64,000 bases of DNA from Obelidium mucronatum (lineage: Eukaryota; Chytridiomycota; Chytridiomycetes; Chytridiales; Chytriomycetaceae), in NCBI GenBank assembly GCA_025765595.1, contig JAIVFH010000025.1, positions 62,001 through 126,000 of the forward strand. The letters run 5' to 3'. A program made the position numbers and the translations under genes. Shown piece after piece: positions 1 through 11,395 of the stretch. Each line of letters starts with the position of its first letter. Position 1 is the first letter of the stretch. The notes under the pieces were generated by a model, which was not told where the DNA came from, did no database searches, and saw only the letters and a list, made by a program, of their open reading frames with translations.

Positions 1-61
1 TTGGCCTCCAACCCCCCTCAAACTCCCCCTTAACATGACAGGTTGACAAGCAACCTGCAAT
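1..61. repeat. Inner end of a dispersed repeat arm (third copy)
   Basis: This stretch is nearly identical to 6374-6433 and, inverted, to 8384-8441. All three stop matching just after the sequence GCAACCTGCAA(T). It is the inner end of the ~0.7-kb repeat arm described at 5744-6433. Here it joins a different internal sequence, so the same terminus has been combined with unrelated contents. The copy is cut off by the window start. Confidence 0.75.
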
Positions 62-753
62 TCCCGTATCTTCCGATTGCGATCTGTTGCATCGCGATTA
101 ATGTTGAAGGTAACTCCCCGCTTCTCCACCACAGCACTTCTCACAAACCTGTCCTGGTTGCGCTTCACCGCCCAGCTCGCTGTTCCCATTCCATCTGGCA
201 GAATCAGCGAGATTCTCCGGTTTCTAGTATCCGCCTCCCCCGCCAACTCCGCTACCTCCACAAATCGTCGCTCCCCTGAATGCCACATCCTGGTCCCATG
301 TTTTTCATGCTTGAACATGGAAACAATCGCCTCCCCAAGCACCGCTGGGATCACCACGTTTCGATCCGGTAGGTACAGTGCTGGCCATACCACGGGCGGT
401 TCCGCGTCTTCCTCATCCACCACAACACTGAAGTTGATCCCGAACGTTGAATTTTTGCTGTCCAGGTGGAACTTGAAGTCCCCGCTGTTTGAGCACGCAA
501 GAAACAAGGATGTGAAGATCCCAAAGTCTCGTTTTCGCAATTAGAAGGTGAGCGCTAAACTATAACAAACACATACCTTTGTAATGTTGGCCACCATCTC
601 AAACACCTCCTGATGTACCAGAGACTCCACAACGCCAGTGAAGTAAGCGACCAGCGGCTGAAGGCCCTCAAAGTGGGGCAGCAGCTCTGGCTTGATGTTC
701 TCCTTTCCAAACACCGCCAGCCCGTTCGCTACCTTTTCGGCATGTTCTTTCAC
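62..753 (-). pseudogene. Repeat-encoded protein fragment, unrecognised
   Basis: Read on the minus strand, an open frame near 541-753 runs into a GT donor near 576 (GTATGTG). It is followed by a ~160-codon open frame down to about 62, with in-frame motifs such as VVWPALYLPDRNVVIPAV and ISLILPDGMGTASWAVK. The last ~50 codons reappear on the plus strand at about 4790-4955, so the sequence is repetitive. I see no start codon with context and recognise no domain. The frame reads through the arm boundary at 61. It is probably a decayed transposable-element gene, but it could be a lineage-specific gene family. Confidence 0.4.
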
Positions 754-1437
754 CTTGACAGACGCTACATCCGCCGGGTAGTGTGGGTCCTTGATGCCGT
801 CTGCAACTCCAGTCCAGGAGCACAGGTTGATGACGCGCTTGTTGCCGCGTGTCTTGACCTTCGGCTGCGAGCATCAAAATATTGCGGCAAGATCGCAGAT
901 GTGCGGCATGGCGACCTTGAGTATATAGGGCGGCAGCTTGATTCTAACAGCAATCTCAACCTTGTTAGCAATGCTTGACCGCAACAAAACCAAAAACCCC
1001 CTCACCTCCCTGCAACAAGCTCCTCAACTCCGTCTGTGTTTAGACTGTACACAAACTCCTGTCCTTTGGTTCTGTCATCCAGCAGTCGCAGCTCTGCAGG
1101 TTTTGTTGCTGAAAATGTTTAACAGCAACCTCAGCAAAAATAAAAGTATTGGCCCACCAACCTATAACATCAGCGCGGCTCAGTCCCTGCTCAGACATGT
1201 GCTTCTGGCGTTTCAGCATCTGGTGTGCAGTGGTGGATGCTGACTTTTTGACGCATTTTCGTTTGTTACGCGTTTTGTCCATTGCATTAATAGATAAATA
1301 AATAAATAATGCAGTTAACTCAACTATATCAATGTAATGTATTGAATCAAATTATTTGTTGCATATCAACGGCTACAAAGCTGTAATAAAGTATTCTCTG
1401 GTTTGTTGTGTTCTCCCTCATCACTTTGACTTGAAGA

Positions 1438-2572
1438 ATGCGACGCTCAACAAGACAACGCCAAGCCGCCGCCACCGCTGCCACCGCCTCAAGCAAACAT
1501 ACAGCAAAATCGGTCTCTTCTATTAACCCGATCTCTGCAATTAGAGCGTGTCCTGCTGCTCCTGCTGAGATCCTTGCCGCTCTGGATCAAATTGAGCAAG
1601 TGCTCTTGGATTGCAGCCGCATCTACACCCTGCCAGACTGCAACCTGGATCTAAAGCGATTGGAATCCCTCCTGCTTGCCAATGCCATCCTCCAGTATTC
1701 CTGCAGATTGCTTGACGTCAGGGGAGTATTTCCCCACAGCCTGCTACCATAACAATCAACCACACAAAAGGAGCTTTATTTCTGGGTTTTTTGATCAATT
1801 GGAGCAATGGGAGCTGCAGCATGTGGCGTTTTCTGCTCCAATTATGTTGTGTCAACCCATCAACCACTACCGCCACTCCCCCCTCTATCAGGACTATGGA
1901 ACAGCCATCAACGTCCTTCTCCAATCACCCACCAATCAGCAGCTCTTCAAGCTGTGGGTGGTGCTTGTCCCCAGCGACCCTACAGCCATCATCCCTACCC
2001 TTAATCTCCTGTCTTTCGCTCAAGCCATGGCTTTGGAGGTGGGTCCTTCCTGCACATACACAGCCAGGATCTGCTTTGTAAAGAGGCCTGGCGATCTCTT
2101 TGTCATTCCTTCTGGATACCCGCACGCTGTGATCACAGTCTCAACAACCAAGGACGCGACATCCATCATGGGCGGCGCACACGTAATCTTTCCAAAAGAC
2201 TACCTGTATGTATACAAATACAATTGCGCCAGCAAGCACACGTTCCTTTGGGGGAACACAAATGTTAAGTACCACTACTATATGGTTTGGTTTTATTACC
2301 GCTCTACTATCTTTAAGGGCAACAATGGTGGTTGTCAAGAGTTGCAAGGGGACTTGCTAACTGTAGAAGAGTATAGCAATTGCAGGTTTGATGGTGTGAG
2401 GGATGTGGTGGCTGAGTTGGTGTCAAGTTGGGCAGTGCGGGGTGATGCTGGAAGAGTGGCAGCAGCCAAAGCTGCAAAGCAAGGAATTGCCAAAAGGCTG
2501 CAAGTTAAAGAAGCAAATAGGGAGAAGATGGAAAGGGCGAGGCAGGCCAAAGTGGGATCAAAGAGAGAGTGA
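1438..2572 (+). CDS. JmjC-like cupin protein, probably element-borne
   Basis: A short open frame from the ATG at 1438 (about 90 codons, Arg/Ala-rich then helical) precedes a second one that is open to the stop at 2572. The second contains RPGDLFVIPSGYPHAVIT, which resembles the beta-strand turn of JmjC/cupin oxygenases (PGD...P.G..H). The C-terminus is basic and coiled-coil-like (many K/R/E/A). The junction near 1730-1790 must be an intron or a frameshift; I could not find a GT-AG pair that closes the frame. JmjC-like ORFs occur as cargo of some fungal transposons. The C-terminal coding sequence is repeated inverted at about 4690-4780, which supports element membership. Enzymatic activity is unproven because I cannot place a complete HxD...H iron site. 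Confidence 0.45.
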
Positions 2573-2830
2573 TATTACCAAGTATCAAAGCACATGCAAT
2601 AAAGAAAAACCCTCTGACACAATTGAAGGATTCTTTATTGCCAATATATTGGACTTACAGCGTTGCGTTGATCGCGATTAGTTGGTTTTCCCCACCAGGC
2701 TGAACGCAAACTTATCAAAAATGAGTTGCAAAGAATGGTGGCATTCTGGAATGCACAGAACAACAAAGTAAAATAACCAACATGTCCTTCATAGATGAAG
2801 CAAGAGCGGTAGTTGTGCTGGCCAACGGTA
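2460..2830 (+). repeat. Left arm of a ~2.3-kb inverted repeat structure
   Basis: This segment covers the C-terminal coding part and 3' flank of the JmjC-like ORF. It recurs in inverted, diverged form at about 4430-4780. Recognisable matched blocks include GCGTTCAGCCTGGTGGGG (at 4564), its degenerate complement near 2689-2707, and a shared TTCATAGATGAAG/CTATATCTATGAAGG pair. The arms flank about 1.6 kb of AT-rich sequence. Confidence 0.6.
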
Positions 2831-4429
2831 GCGAGCCGGACCTTGCGAGCCGCTAACGGGCCGCTTAGCAGGCCGCTCGCGACCTGTGGGCGACTCGCGT
2901 GCAAGCCGCTAACCAGTGGAAAGCCAGCCGCGTCGCAGTTAGTTCACAGGCCGCAAGCCAGCTGACAGCCAATAGAGAGCCAGTTGAAAGCTAGTCCTTA
3001 CTTTATTTCAAAAAAGCTAAGAAACAATGAGCAGAAAAGTTTTAAAACCATAACATATGTATTTAAAGTAATAAACAAAATCCAAAGTACCAACAATAAA
3101 CAAAACAAAAAAAGGATGCGTGAAGTCAAAAATAACAAAATATTTTCCTTCCTGAAGCGGCTCCCGCCAATACGCTTTCTTGACATGTTGGTTGTTTGCA
3201 AAGGCCCAAACCACTGTGTACGTCTCTGGCTTGCGCTGATGGCGGCTTTGCCCAGCCTTGTAGAAGTGCAGGTGGTGGAACACTTGGATGAAGCTGCCGG
3301 AATTGGCTTGCAACGCAACTGGTAGTGTCCCCATAGCCGGACCTTTGCTCCATTGAATTTCACACAAATGAATTGTCCTTGAATAGTGGGACTTGCTTTG
3401 CAACGCGTCCATCTGTCATTCAAAAAATAAAAATGGAAGACTACAATAGAAAACAAAGGAAAATTTAGACTAGAGCTCACCATTGTTTGCAAGTTTGTCT
3501 GTGTTGAATTAATATTCCAGCAAATTGGAGCGGCACCAGGTCTTACTGGGACAACAGCACAAAAAGCAGAGAGAAAGAGAAAGCCCTTTCATCATCTGCT
3601 TTTTATCTGCATTTCAAGCATTGTCTTTTTATGTAACTGATGCATTGATGTATTTAGGAGAGAGAGAGTGTGTGTGGCAGAGCGGCAGTTCCGCAGCACA
3701 GCAATGTTGCAGACAGAACAGCAGACAAGAAGCCAGAGAGAAAGAGAAAGCCCTTTCATCATCTGATTTTCATCATTTTGAGCATCTGTTTTAATAGAGG
3801 TGGCAGAAGTGAATGGCTGGCAATGCGGCAAACCAACTACTGGTACAAAATACATCAATTTAACACCAGATTCAATACAGAGAGAGTTGAATAAAAATAA
3901 GGAAAATACAAATATGCGTGTTTTCAGTGGCAGGCAGGTAGGACATTGTGTGGATACCCCAAGGCTGAAAACACCAAGACCAGAGCAGCCCCACAACAGA
4001 GAGAATGAGAAAGCCCATTCATCATCTGGTTGATTGTGGAATGGGAGAATGAGAAAGCCCATTCATCACCACAGACTGCTCAGAGTGTTTTTGTATTTTT
4101 TGTTTAATTTTTTTTGACAGGAGCGGTGGGAAATGAAAAACAAACAACACTCTCATCCAGCAGGCAACACCTTCATCAAGAAAGATCTTTGCAGCTTGTA
4201 ATTTTAAAAGGCAGTTCTGGTTTATATGTTTAGTTTGGTCTTCTGTGATTTTATTAATTGGTTTTTACAATTCCAGTCAGGGAATATGAAAAGACAGTGG
4301 TTTCCAAAGCGTTCAAGTTGTAAAAACAACGTTTACTACCTTTCCAATTGATTGTGTAGACAGTTTTAATTTTCCTCCTTTCCTTTGTTTTTTTCTTTTC
4401 TTTCCTTACAAAATCCTGCACCAATCTTC
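2831..4429. other. AT-rich repeat interior without a supported gene
   Basis: No gene is convincing here. The stretch holds a GC-rich patch at 2820-2960 made of variants of GCGGCTCGT/GCCGCTAAC. It also holds four dispersed copies of a 20-30 base motif like GAGAAAGCCCTTTCATCATC (near 3573, 3737, 4003 and 4044). The longer open frames on either strand are low-complexity and have no homology I recognise. Confidence 0.5.
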
Positions 4430-4960
4430 TGCAACTCGTTGGCCAGCCCAACTGCAGCTCTTGCTATATCTATGAAGGTCATGTTGGTTGTTTGTTTTTA
4501 TTTTTCTTGTTTGTTGCAGTCCAGAATGCGTGTCTTCTTTCTAATTCAGTTTTAATAGGTTTGCGTTCAGCCTGGTGGGGCAAAGCAGCCAGTCACAGTC
4601 AACACAACGCTGTAGGTCCAATGTATTGGCAAGAAAAAATCCCTTAATTGTGTCAGAGGGTTTTCCTTTATTGCATGCGCTTCTGTACTTGGTGATATCA
4701 CTTTCTCTTTGATCCCACTTTTGCCTGCCTCATCCTTTCCATCTTCTTGCTTCCTTGTTTTACTTTCAGCCTTTTTGCAACAGATACTAGAAAGCGGAGA
4801 ATCCGGCCGATTCTGGCAGATGGAATGGGAGCAGCAAGCTGGGCAGTGAAGAATAACCAGGAAAGTTTGCAGAAACCGCTGTGGTGGAGAAGCGGGGGGT
4901 TACCTTCAACATCAATCGCAATGCCACAGATCGCAATCGGAAGATACGGGAATCGGTTTT
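4430..4960 (-). repeat. Right arm of the inverted repeat, plus a fused fragment
   Basis: Positions 4430-4780 are the inverted partner of 2460-2830. Read on the minus strand, 4698-4780 keeps the basic C-terminus MRQAKVGSKRK of the JmjC-like ORF. Directly next to it, about 4790-4955 on the plus strand repeats ~50 codons of the fragment at 62-240. Two different element genes are thus joined tail to tail, which suggests rearrangement of repeats. Confidence 0.55.
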
Positions 4961-5089
4961 GCAAGCTCTGGGTTGAGCAATGTGAATTTATTTACTATCC
5001 ATTTATTTAATTATTTATTAATAATAAACAGCTATTTTCCTTATTTTATACATTTTTTGTGACTTATTCTTGAGTTTTAGTGATGGTTG

Positions 5090-5275
5090 GGGGGTAGCGG
5101 CCTGTGAACCAGTGGCTTGTGGCTCGTTCCCACATAAAAAGGTACAGAGCGGCCTGCTCACAGGCCGTGGCACAGGTCGCAAGCGGCTCGTTTACGGCTC
5201 GTCAACAGGTTGCAAGCGGCCCGTGAGCGGCTCGTGACGCGACCGGTATCGCGACTGGCGAGGTCCGGCTCGCTT
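5090..5275. repeat. GC-rich short-motif repeat patch
   Basis: Variants of GCGGCCTGTGA, GCAAGCGGCTCGT and GCGGCCCGTGAGCGGCTCGTG follow each other in an otherwise AT-rich interval. A similar patch in opposite sense lies at 2820-2960, and the two bracket the inverted-repeat structure. The rest of 5000-5740 shows no gene. Confidence 0.5.
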
Positions 5276-5743
5276 CCCCAATTGAACTCTTCAATCCCGT
5301 CTCTCGTGACCTCAAGCCGTTATTGGACAAGCCCTTGTGCCCCCTAAGCCCTCGTGCCTTCAAGAACCCTTAAGTCTTTTATTGACTATCTGGTTCTAAC
5401 ACTAACCCTAAGAAAATCGACAAACAAAACAATTGTTACCAGTCAAAGAAACACAAACGAAGTGAATTGCCAGTGAATCAATGTGTTTTACATCCTTCGG
5501 TAGCTCCTCACAAACTCTGAGACTGTTCCAAAGTCAATACTATGATGAAATTTGGGAAACGCAAAGAGTTGGAGAAAGCGATTGTGGATGCAAAATCAAA
5601 ACAAAGCAAATTTCAACACAAAGGCAAAGATCTGAAAGCAAAGACTGAACAGCCTACGTGTGGAAACTATGTCAAACAAAATCAAAGATGAAGACATGAG
5701 TAGATTCCAAGCTTTGTGAAACGTAAGTTCAAATGAAAATGAT

Positions 5744-6433
5744 AGAGACATACGCTCAGTCACTTTGCTTCTTCGCAGTGCAGGTTGCAACTCCAGAGAA
5801 ATTAGGACTTAATGGGATTACAAAACTTGTAAGCACAAATTTTCTTTCTAGGGGTGTTTGCGGTAAGTCAGAATTTCTATTTTGATTGCCAGAAAATTAA
5901 AAGAGACTGTCGTCTTTGTTTCCAAATTTAACCAGAAGATGTCAAACAAGCCAAAAGTAGACTGATTCTCATCATGAGTCTACCTGCAATCTGTACTGCT
6001 TGCTAGGCATTAATCTGGCTTTGACTCAATTCTTATTTTGCCTTCTTTTAGAGCTTCCATTATTTGTGTTAGTTGATGAAATCAATTAGACAAACTGCTT
6101 ATTCTGGTTTTCAGGTGGACAAGCATGACATGGCAGCAGCCGGAAAATTAAATCAGTAAAATATGATTACTCAGATCAAAAAACCCTTCTTGAGACAGTT
6201 GTGTTGTCTGGAGTTACTTTGGTTTCCAAGTCAATTTTCCTTTAATTACCAGGGAAGCAACAGCTTGAACGTGTCCATTTTCTAAAAATAGAACTATTAA
6301 AAACCCCCTTCTTAACCCTCAAACCATTTTAACAAGGTAGGAACATCTTTTCTATAAATAGAACTACAAGGAATTGGCCTTCAACCCCCTCAAACTCCCC
6401 CTTAACATGACAGGTTGACAAGCAACCTGCAAT
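5744..6433 (+). repeat. Left ~0.7-kb inverted arm flanking a Harbinger remnant
   Basis: This arm matches the reverse complement of 8384-9037 over almost its whole length, with scattered substitutions and small gaps. Shared blocks include ATGTCAAACAAGCCAAAAG and AGAGCTTCCATTATTTGTG. The inner end is the same sequence as window positions 3-61. It carries no open frame I trust. Confidence 0.8.
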
Positions 6434-6629
6434 ATTAAGAGCATCTCCAACAGGGGATTTCAAAATACAAAATGTGACAATATTTGAAAACACTTTTGAA
6501 AATGTTTGTCACAGCGGAGTTTCAAAATACATTTTGTTTTGAAAAAATCTATTTTCACATTTCAAAAAAAGAAACTTTGAAGCTCCCGAAACACCACTTT
6601 CAAACGGCCAACTACTCCCAAAAACGCGT

Positions 6630-7496
6630 ATGCCACCCAAAACTCCAGGAACTGAAAACTACTCCGTTGATGAGGAGATAGCCATTGCAAAGGCTTACAG
6701 TGCTGCAAGCCAAGATGCTGGTGTAGGCACAAGTCAAACCAGTTCCCAATGGGACGAGAAGCTCTTTGCAGCATTCAGAGTACAAATCCCTGGCACTGCT
6801 AGATCAAATCCGAATGCTCTAAGGCAGAGATACAACAAGTTAAACGCAAATGCAAGTAAATATGTGGGAGTACATGCCTTTGTGTTCTCAATTGACCATA
6901 GCGGCTGGACTGACCAAGACTACGAGAATGCATTAAAAAAGGCATGGGAAAAGGAGCCATTTTCGAACAAGATGAAATAGGACCGAGTGAAGCCAGTGTG
7001 GGAAGTGTTGAAGGACCTGCCAAAATGGGTGTCAGCCAACGAACCAACGAGGCCATGTGCAAGGAACCCACCAGCACCAGCTACTCCCATACCAGCTACT
7101 CCAGCTACAGTTTCGCATCAGATAGATAATCCACAGTCAGGTTCAGTGACTCCAGCTCCAGGAAGTTCACGTGGGGTTCCTGGAAACAAGTCAGCAAAAA
7201 GAGCTCTTACCGAGTCCAGCAACGAAATCAAGAAAGTGGAAGCACTTCAAGCATTAGCAAATTTGCATATGTCTCTTGCAGAGAGCCAGAAGAAGTTAAT
7301 GCTGATGGCAAAGGAGCGAAATGAACATATGCAAGAGGAAAGAGATATGAAACTCTTTTCTAACAAATATGAGCAAGGGTTGAATGCAATGGGCAAACAA
7401 CTCCTGGCCCTCAAACGTAGAAAGGTGATGGAGAGAATTGAAAGGGAGATGTTAGGTGACAGCGATCGCAACGAAAATGAAATTGGAGGTGAATAA
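6630..7496 (+). CDS. Harbinger accessory protein (Myb/NAM-associated type)
   Basis: An N-terminal frame starting MPPKTPGTENYSVDEEIAIA gives a Trp/Tyr-spaced helical domain (SQWDEKLF... RYNKLN) typical of the trihelix/Myb-like partner of Harbinger transposases. It is followed by a C-terminal basic coiled coil (EALQALANLHMSLAESQKKL...) like the NAM-associated C-terminal domain. The two parts lie in different frames (6630-6977 and 6987-7493). A frame change or unrecognised small intron near 6980 joins them, so the gene may be inactive. In related elements this protein binds the TIRs and carries the transposase to the nucleus. Confidence 0.65.
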
Positions 7497-7688
7497 TTAA
7501 AAAAAACGCCTTCCACTTTTAATATAATAATAATAATAATAAATAATAATAATAAAAGGATTTATTTTGCTGTAGATTTATTTTTTTATCTGGTGCACCG
7601 CCATTTCCACAAGTGTTTCACCAAGTCATTGTGAAGCTGGTTATGAGCTTTGACATCTCTAACTTGTTCTCTTCTATCCAGCATGCTT

Positions 7689-8220
7689 CTAATATAATCT
7701 GCAACTGATTGTCGGTTCTGCTGATCCAAGGTTGTCTTGTGCGTTGTGGATTCCAATCCCATGTAAATCAACCTCCACATCAACACCATTATTTGGAAGA
7801 CCAAACTTGCTTTCCCCATAATCCACGTTTTTATCATCCAGAATCATGTTGCGCAAAATAATGCATGCCATCATTATGTACCACATCGTATCCTGTTTCC
7901 AGTTATGTGACAGCTTCCTCAAAATTTCCCACCGTGCTTGCAACACCCCATACGCACGTTCAACATCTTTCCTGATTGCTTCTTGCATTTTTGCATAAAA
8001 GGAGTTTGATTCCCCTATTGGCGATGCAATAGTTTGAACAAATACAGCCCAAGATGGATAGATCCCATCTTCTATCTTTGTTTTCGACTTCGTAATTCAC
8101 TTCCAGCGTTCCCTTGTTGAGGATATCCGTCATTAATGGAGAGGTTGATTGTGGAGTGTCGAAATATATGACTTTGAATAAAGAGGATTTAATTGACTTT
8201 AGACAATCAAATGGAAAATA
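7689..8220 (-). pseudogene. Harbinger DDE transposase, C-terminal fragment
   Basis: The minus strand encodes DGIYPSWAVFVQTIASPIGE, then MQEAIRKDVERAYGVLQARW and WYIMMACIILRNMILDD. These are signature blocks of the DDE_Tnp_4/Harbinger transposase C-terminus. Upstream, SPLMTDILNKGTLEVNY belongs to the same domain but in another frame, so there is a frameshift at about 8065-8090. The N-terminal half with the earlier catalytic acidic residues is missing. This is a dead copy. Confidence 0.8.
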
Positions 8221-8383
8221 CGTATACTTAGCAAACGACTCAAAAATTCCGGAAGAAGGATATGGAGGAAATTGGAAACGGAATAAATAGAAAAGTTGAA
8301 GATGGATTATATGCACCTGAGTTAACAGAAGCGTTGATGTCAGTTACACACTTATTTGGTGAATTGGATGACGCAATTGTTGC

Positions 8384-9037
8384 AGGTTGCTTGTCAACCT
8401 GTCATGTTAAGGGGGAGTTTGAGGGGGTTGGAGGCCAATTCCTTGTAGCTTTATTTATAGAAAAGATGTTCCTACTTTGTTCAAATGGCTTGAGGGCTAA
8501 GAAAGGGGTTTTAAATAGTTCTATTTTTCGAAAATGGACATGTTCAAGCTGTTACTTCCCTGGCAATTAAAGGAAAATTGACTTGGAAACCAAAGTAACT
8601 CGGGAGAACACAACTGTCTCAAGAAGGCTTTTTTGACCTGAGTAATCATCTTTTACTTGTTTAATTTCCAGTTGCTGTCATGTCATGCTTGTAAGCTTTC
8701 CTCTAATTGATTTCATCAACTAACACAAATAATGGAAGCTCTAAAAGAAGGCAAAATAAGAAGTGACTCAAGGCCAGATAAATGCCTAGTAAGCAGTACG
8801 GATTGCAGGCAGACTCATGATGAGAATCTGTCTGCTTTTGGCTTGTTTGACATCTTCTGGTCATCCCCCAGAAGAAAGCCTCTTTTAATTTCTAGCAATC
8901 AAAATAGAAATTCTGACTTATCACAAGCACCCCTAAAAAGAAATTTTCTGCTTACAAGCATTGCAATCCCACTAAGTCCTAATTCTCTGTAGTTGCAACC
9001 TGCACTGCGAAGAAGCAAAGCGGCTGAGCGTATGTCT
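8384..9037 (-). repeat. Right ~0.7-kb inverted arm
   Basis: This is the reverse-complement partner of 5744-6433. It starts with GCAGGTTGCTTGTCAACC, the complement of the shared inner terminus, and ends near CTGAGCGTATGTCTCTAG. Together with the left arm it brackets the Harbinger remnant. Confidence 0.8.
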
Positions 9038-9422
9038 CTAGTTCAGTCAAAGGTTAGGGATTTTTGTTTTAAGGAGCGACGCATCTCATGGAGTTTGACG
9101 AGGAGGATGATTCTGATGCTTGATTTCTCAACGGCATTTTTATTCTAAACTGCTATTTCTATAGAATCCCTTCTTGGATGATGTTGAATTTGGCACCAGG
9201 TGTCTTGCAGTGGCAAGACAGTACCAGGAAAACATTATTGTAACCACCCAAACGCTCAGAGATAATCAAGTTAAATTGGGGTTCTTATGTAGTTACATGT
9301 GGTAAGTTAACAATTCCTGCAGTGTTGCAACTAGTTAACTTTTAAGTCTTAGTCTGGTCTCTGAAGAGTATGACTGGGCTTCCTTACAGACTACAAACCC
9401 AAGAAAGAGGGCTTACCGTGAA

Positions 9423-11237
9423 ATGTGCAGGAAAGCATTCAAATTCACAGGGCTGAAAATCACCACGGAAGCAAAATTCCATCAGACGGTTATTGTTGGT
9501 ATCACTGTTGCCCAGACATGTTGGTTTTCAGATACTTATCTGGATGGTTGTGCTAAAAGAAACGTGGATCCATCAGATTTCTGCTTGCTTTTATTGGTGG
9601 CTTTCGAAGAGTTTATCCCCAAACCGTCAGTACACGGGATTGCAGATGTCTCAGTTGTGGTGAAAAACGCGTGTGGTTTGGGCAATGCTACAGGTAAAAC
9701 TTTGTATAAAACCATTGAAAACCACAAGAAAGGTATTCTTTTTTCCCTTTTATTTGGGAAATTAATTGTAATTAATTTATTAAGTTGAGTAGGGATTTCC
9801 TCGCCTGTTGCAGCTTCCCTGGCTGTTACAAAGGAAACTACACCTCTGGATTCGGACAATGACAATGAAATGTTTGGGGGGGGATCTGGACTTTAGCAAT
9901 TTGCACGGACCCCCTCAATTGCGTTCTGCAGAGCCATCGCCCACACCATCAGCCAAAGATCCCCAGCCCGATGCTCAAGTAGTTCAAAGTCCACCACCAG
10001 CATCTGGGCATGATTGCCCCCCCTCATCTCCCTCTACTCTAACCTCTGTTTGCAAAGCCAATCTTCTCCACCTCCAAAAAGAACCTCTGGTGGGATTCAT
10101 AAAGCTGCAAACAAACAACCAAGAGTTACCAAAACAAGAAAGAGGCGCCATTCTTCACCAGCACCCCGCAGCAGGTCAATAGTATCTCGAAGAAAACCAA
10201 GGGGTCAGAATATACCCAAATCTGCCAGGGGATCAATGGCTCAGGTGGTTAAGACCTGATGCTGATGTGCTGCATTGGGGAGAAGTAGTTGTTTGACAAA
10301 GTGTTAATTACAAAATACATTCACATCGAAACCAAAAAAAAAATATACCCAAATCTTCCGACCCTGACCAACTCATTGCAGAGCATGGGTCTTTCATCCA
10401 GCAAGTGTTTGATGCAACATTTGAAAAGGACAGCAATGATGAGGATCTTGTTGATGTGTCAACCACAGCCAACCCTGTTTATGTGACAAGTGAGCGTTCA
10501 AGAGGGGCAGCAAATTTTCTGCAGTACGGAAATCTTACAATGACAGAGTTCCTGAAACGTATCACTGCAGCAGGATACGCAAAGCAGATTGGTCAAATCT
10601 TTGCGGACGCGTTCCCTTCAGGTATGTTATTGTCTGTTTCTGTTGATTTCTTTTTTTGATGCCACGATCTAACTAGCAAGCAAACTAGCACCCCTCTCAA
10701 AGGAGCTAGTGTCTGATTTGTCAGATAATGCAGAGGAACTGTCTGACAGGGAAGGTGATTTAGTTCAAGGGGGGAAGGATGTTGCAGCAGCACCAGGGAG
10801 AGGCTCCGCAATCAGTGGGGTGACTCACCTGGTTCTGTTGGAGTCCATGGTAATGAATCAGATGCTACCAAAGATACAGAAATGTTAGAAGCAAACAAGG
10901 GATCTAGTCTACATGAAAGTGAAATGGATGTTCAAGAGTTCCTCACTTACCGCGGCGGAACACCTCAACTGCCTTCCACTGCTCCTCAGCATTCTACTCC
11001 AGAGGATGTCAACCCCAAATTCACTGGATCTTTACCATGGCCAAGGATGCGGACGTTGAGGTTCTGGTTGGTTCTGAGTGGCAATTGGGGACACTACGAA
11101 CTCAAAATTTCACTGCGGCAAAGTTGGAATCTGTTGCGATTTGGTTTTATAGAGGTAGTGAAAGTATTGTCAGAACAATTGACGTCAAAGACCCACGTCA
11201 ATTGGTACAGTTGAAAAAACCAATTGAAGACCAGTAA
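9423..11237 (+). CDS. Unrecognised spliced ORF in accessory region
   Basis: Several open stretches on the plus strand look like exons of one gene. One from 9423 has CRKAFKFTGLKITTEAKFHQ and ends at a GTATTC donor near 9734. A second follows CTGTTGCAG near 9811. A third covers 10405-10620 (FLQYGNLTMTEFLKRITAAG), with a GTATGT donor near 10621. The last ends at 11237 (DVEVLVGSEWQLGTLRTQNF ... RTIDVKDPRQLVQLKKPIED). A seven-G run near 9877 and a frame change near 11035 suggest decay. I recognise no domain. The position next to repeats suggests a transposable-element or lineage-specific gene. Confidence 0.3.
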
Positions 11238-11395
11238 CTATATGTTGTTGAGTAGTTTGTGTGTCTTGTTCCTGCCTTTTATTCCTTACTTTTGTATATT
11301 TTTGCATGATATCTGAACTGCTTGTGTTTTGTTTTTGTATTCCTTTCTTTTGTATCTTTTGCTTTAATATCTATAAAATTTAAAATTACCAAAAT

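Larger units (their letters stand above)
6434..8383 (+). mobile_element. PIF/Harbinger-type DNA transposon remnant
   Basis: The left end begins with AGAGCATCTCCAACAGGGG, which looks like a Harbinger terminal inverted repeat. No matching right TIR is visible before the right arm, so that end is lost. The interior has the two-gene layout of the superfamily: a DNA-binding accessory protein (6630-7496, +) facing a DDE transposase fragment (7689-8220, -). The transposase is broken and lacks its N-terminal part, so the copy cannot move by itself. The remnant sits exactly between the two long inverted arms. Confidence 0.75.

Noticed and set aside
2998..3492. 164-codon minus-strand open frame in the repeat interior
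   Set aside because: Low-complexity hydrophobic ends, several overlapping frames of similar length and no recognisable motif.
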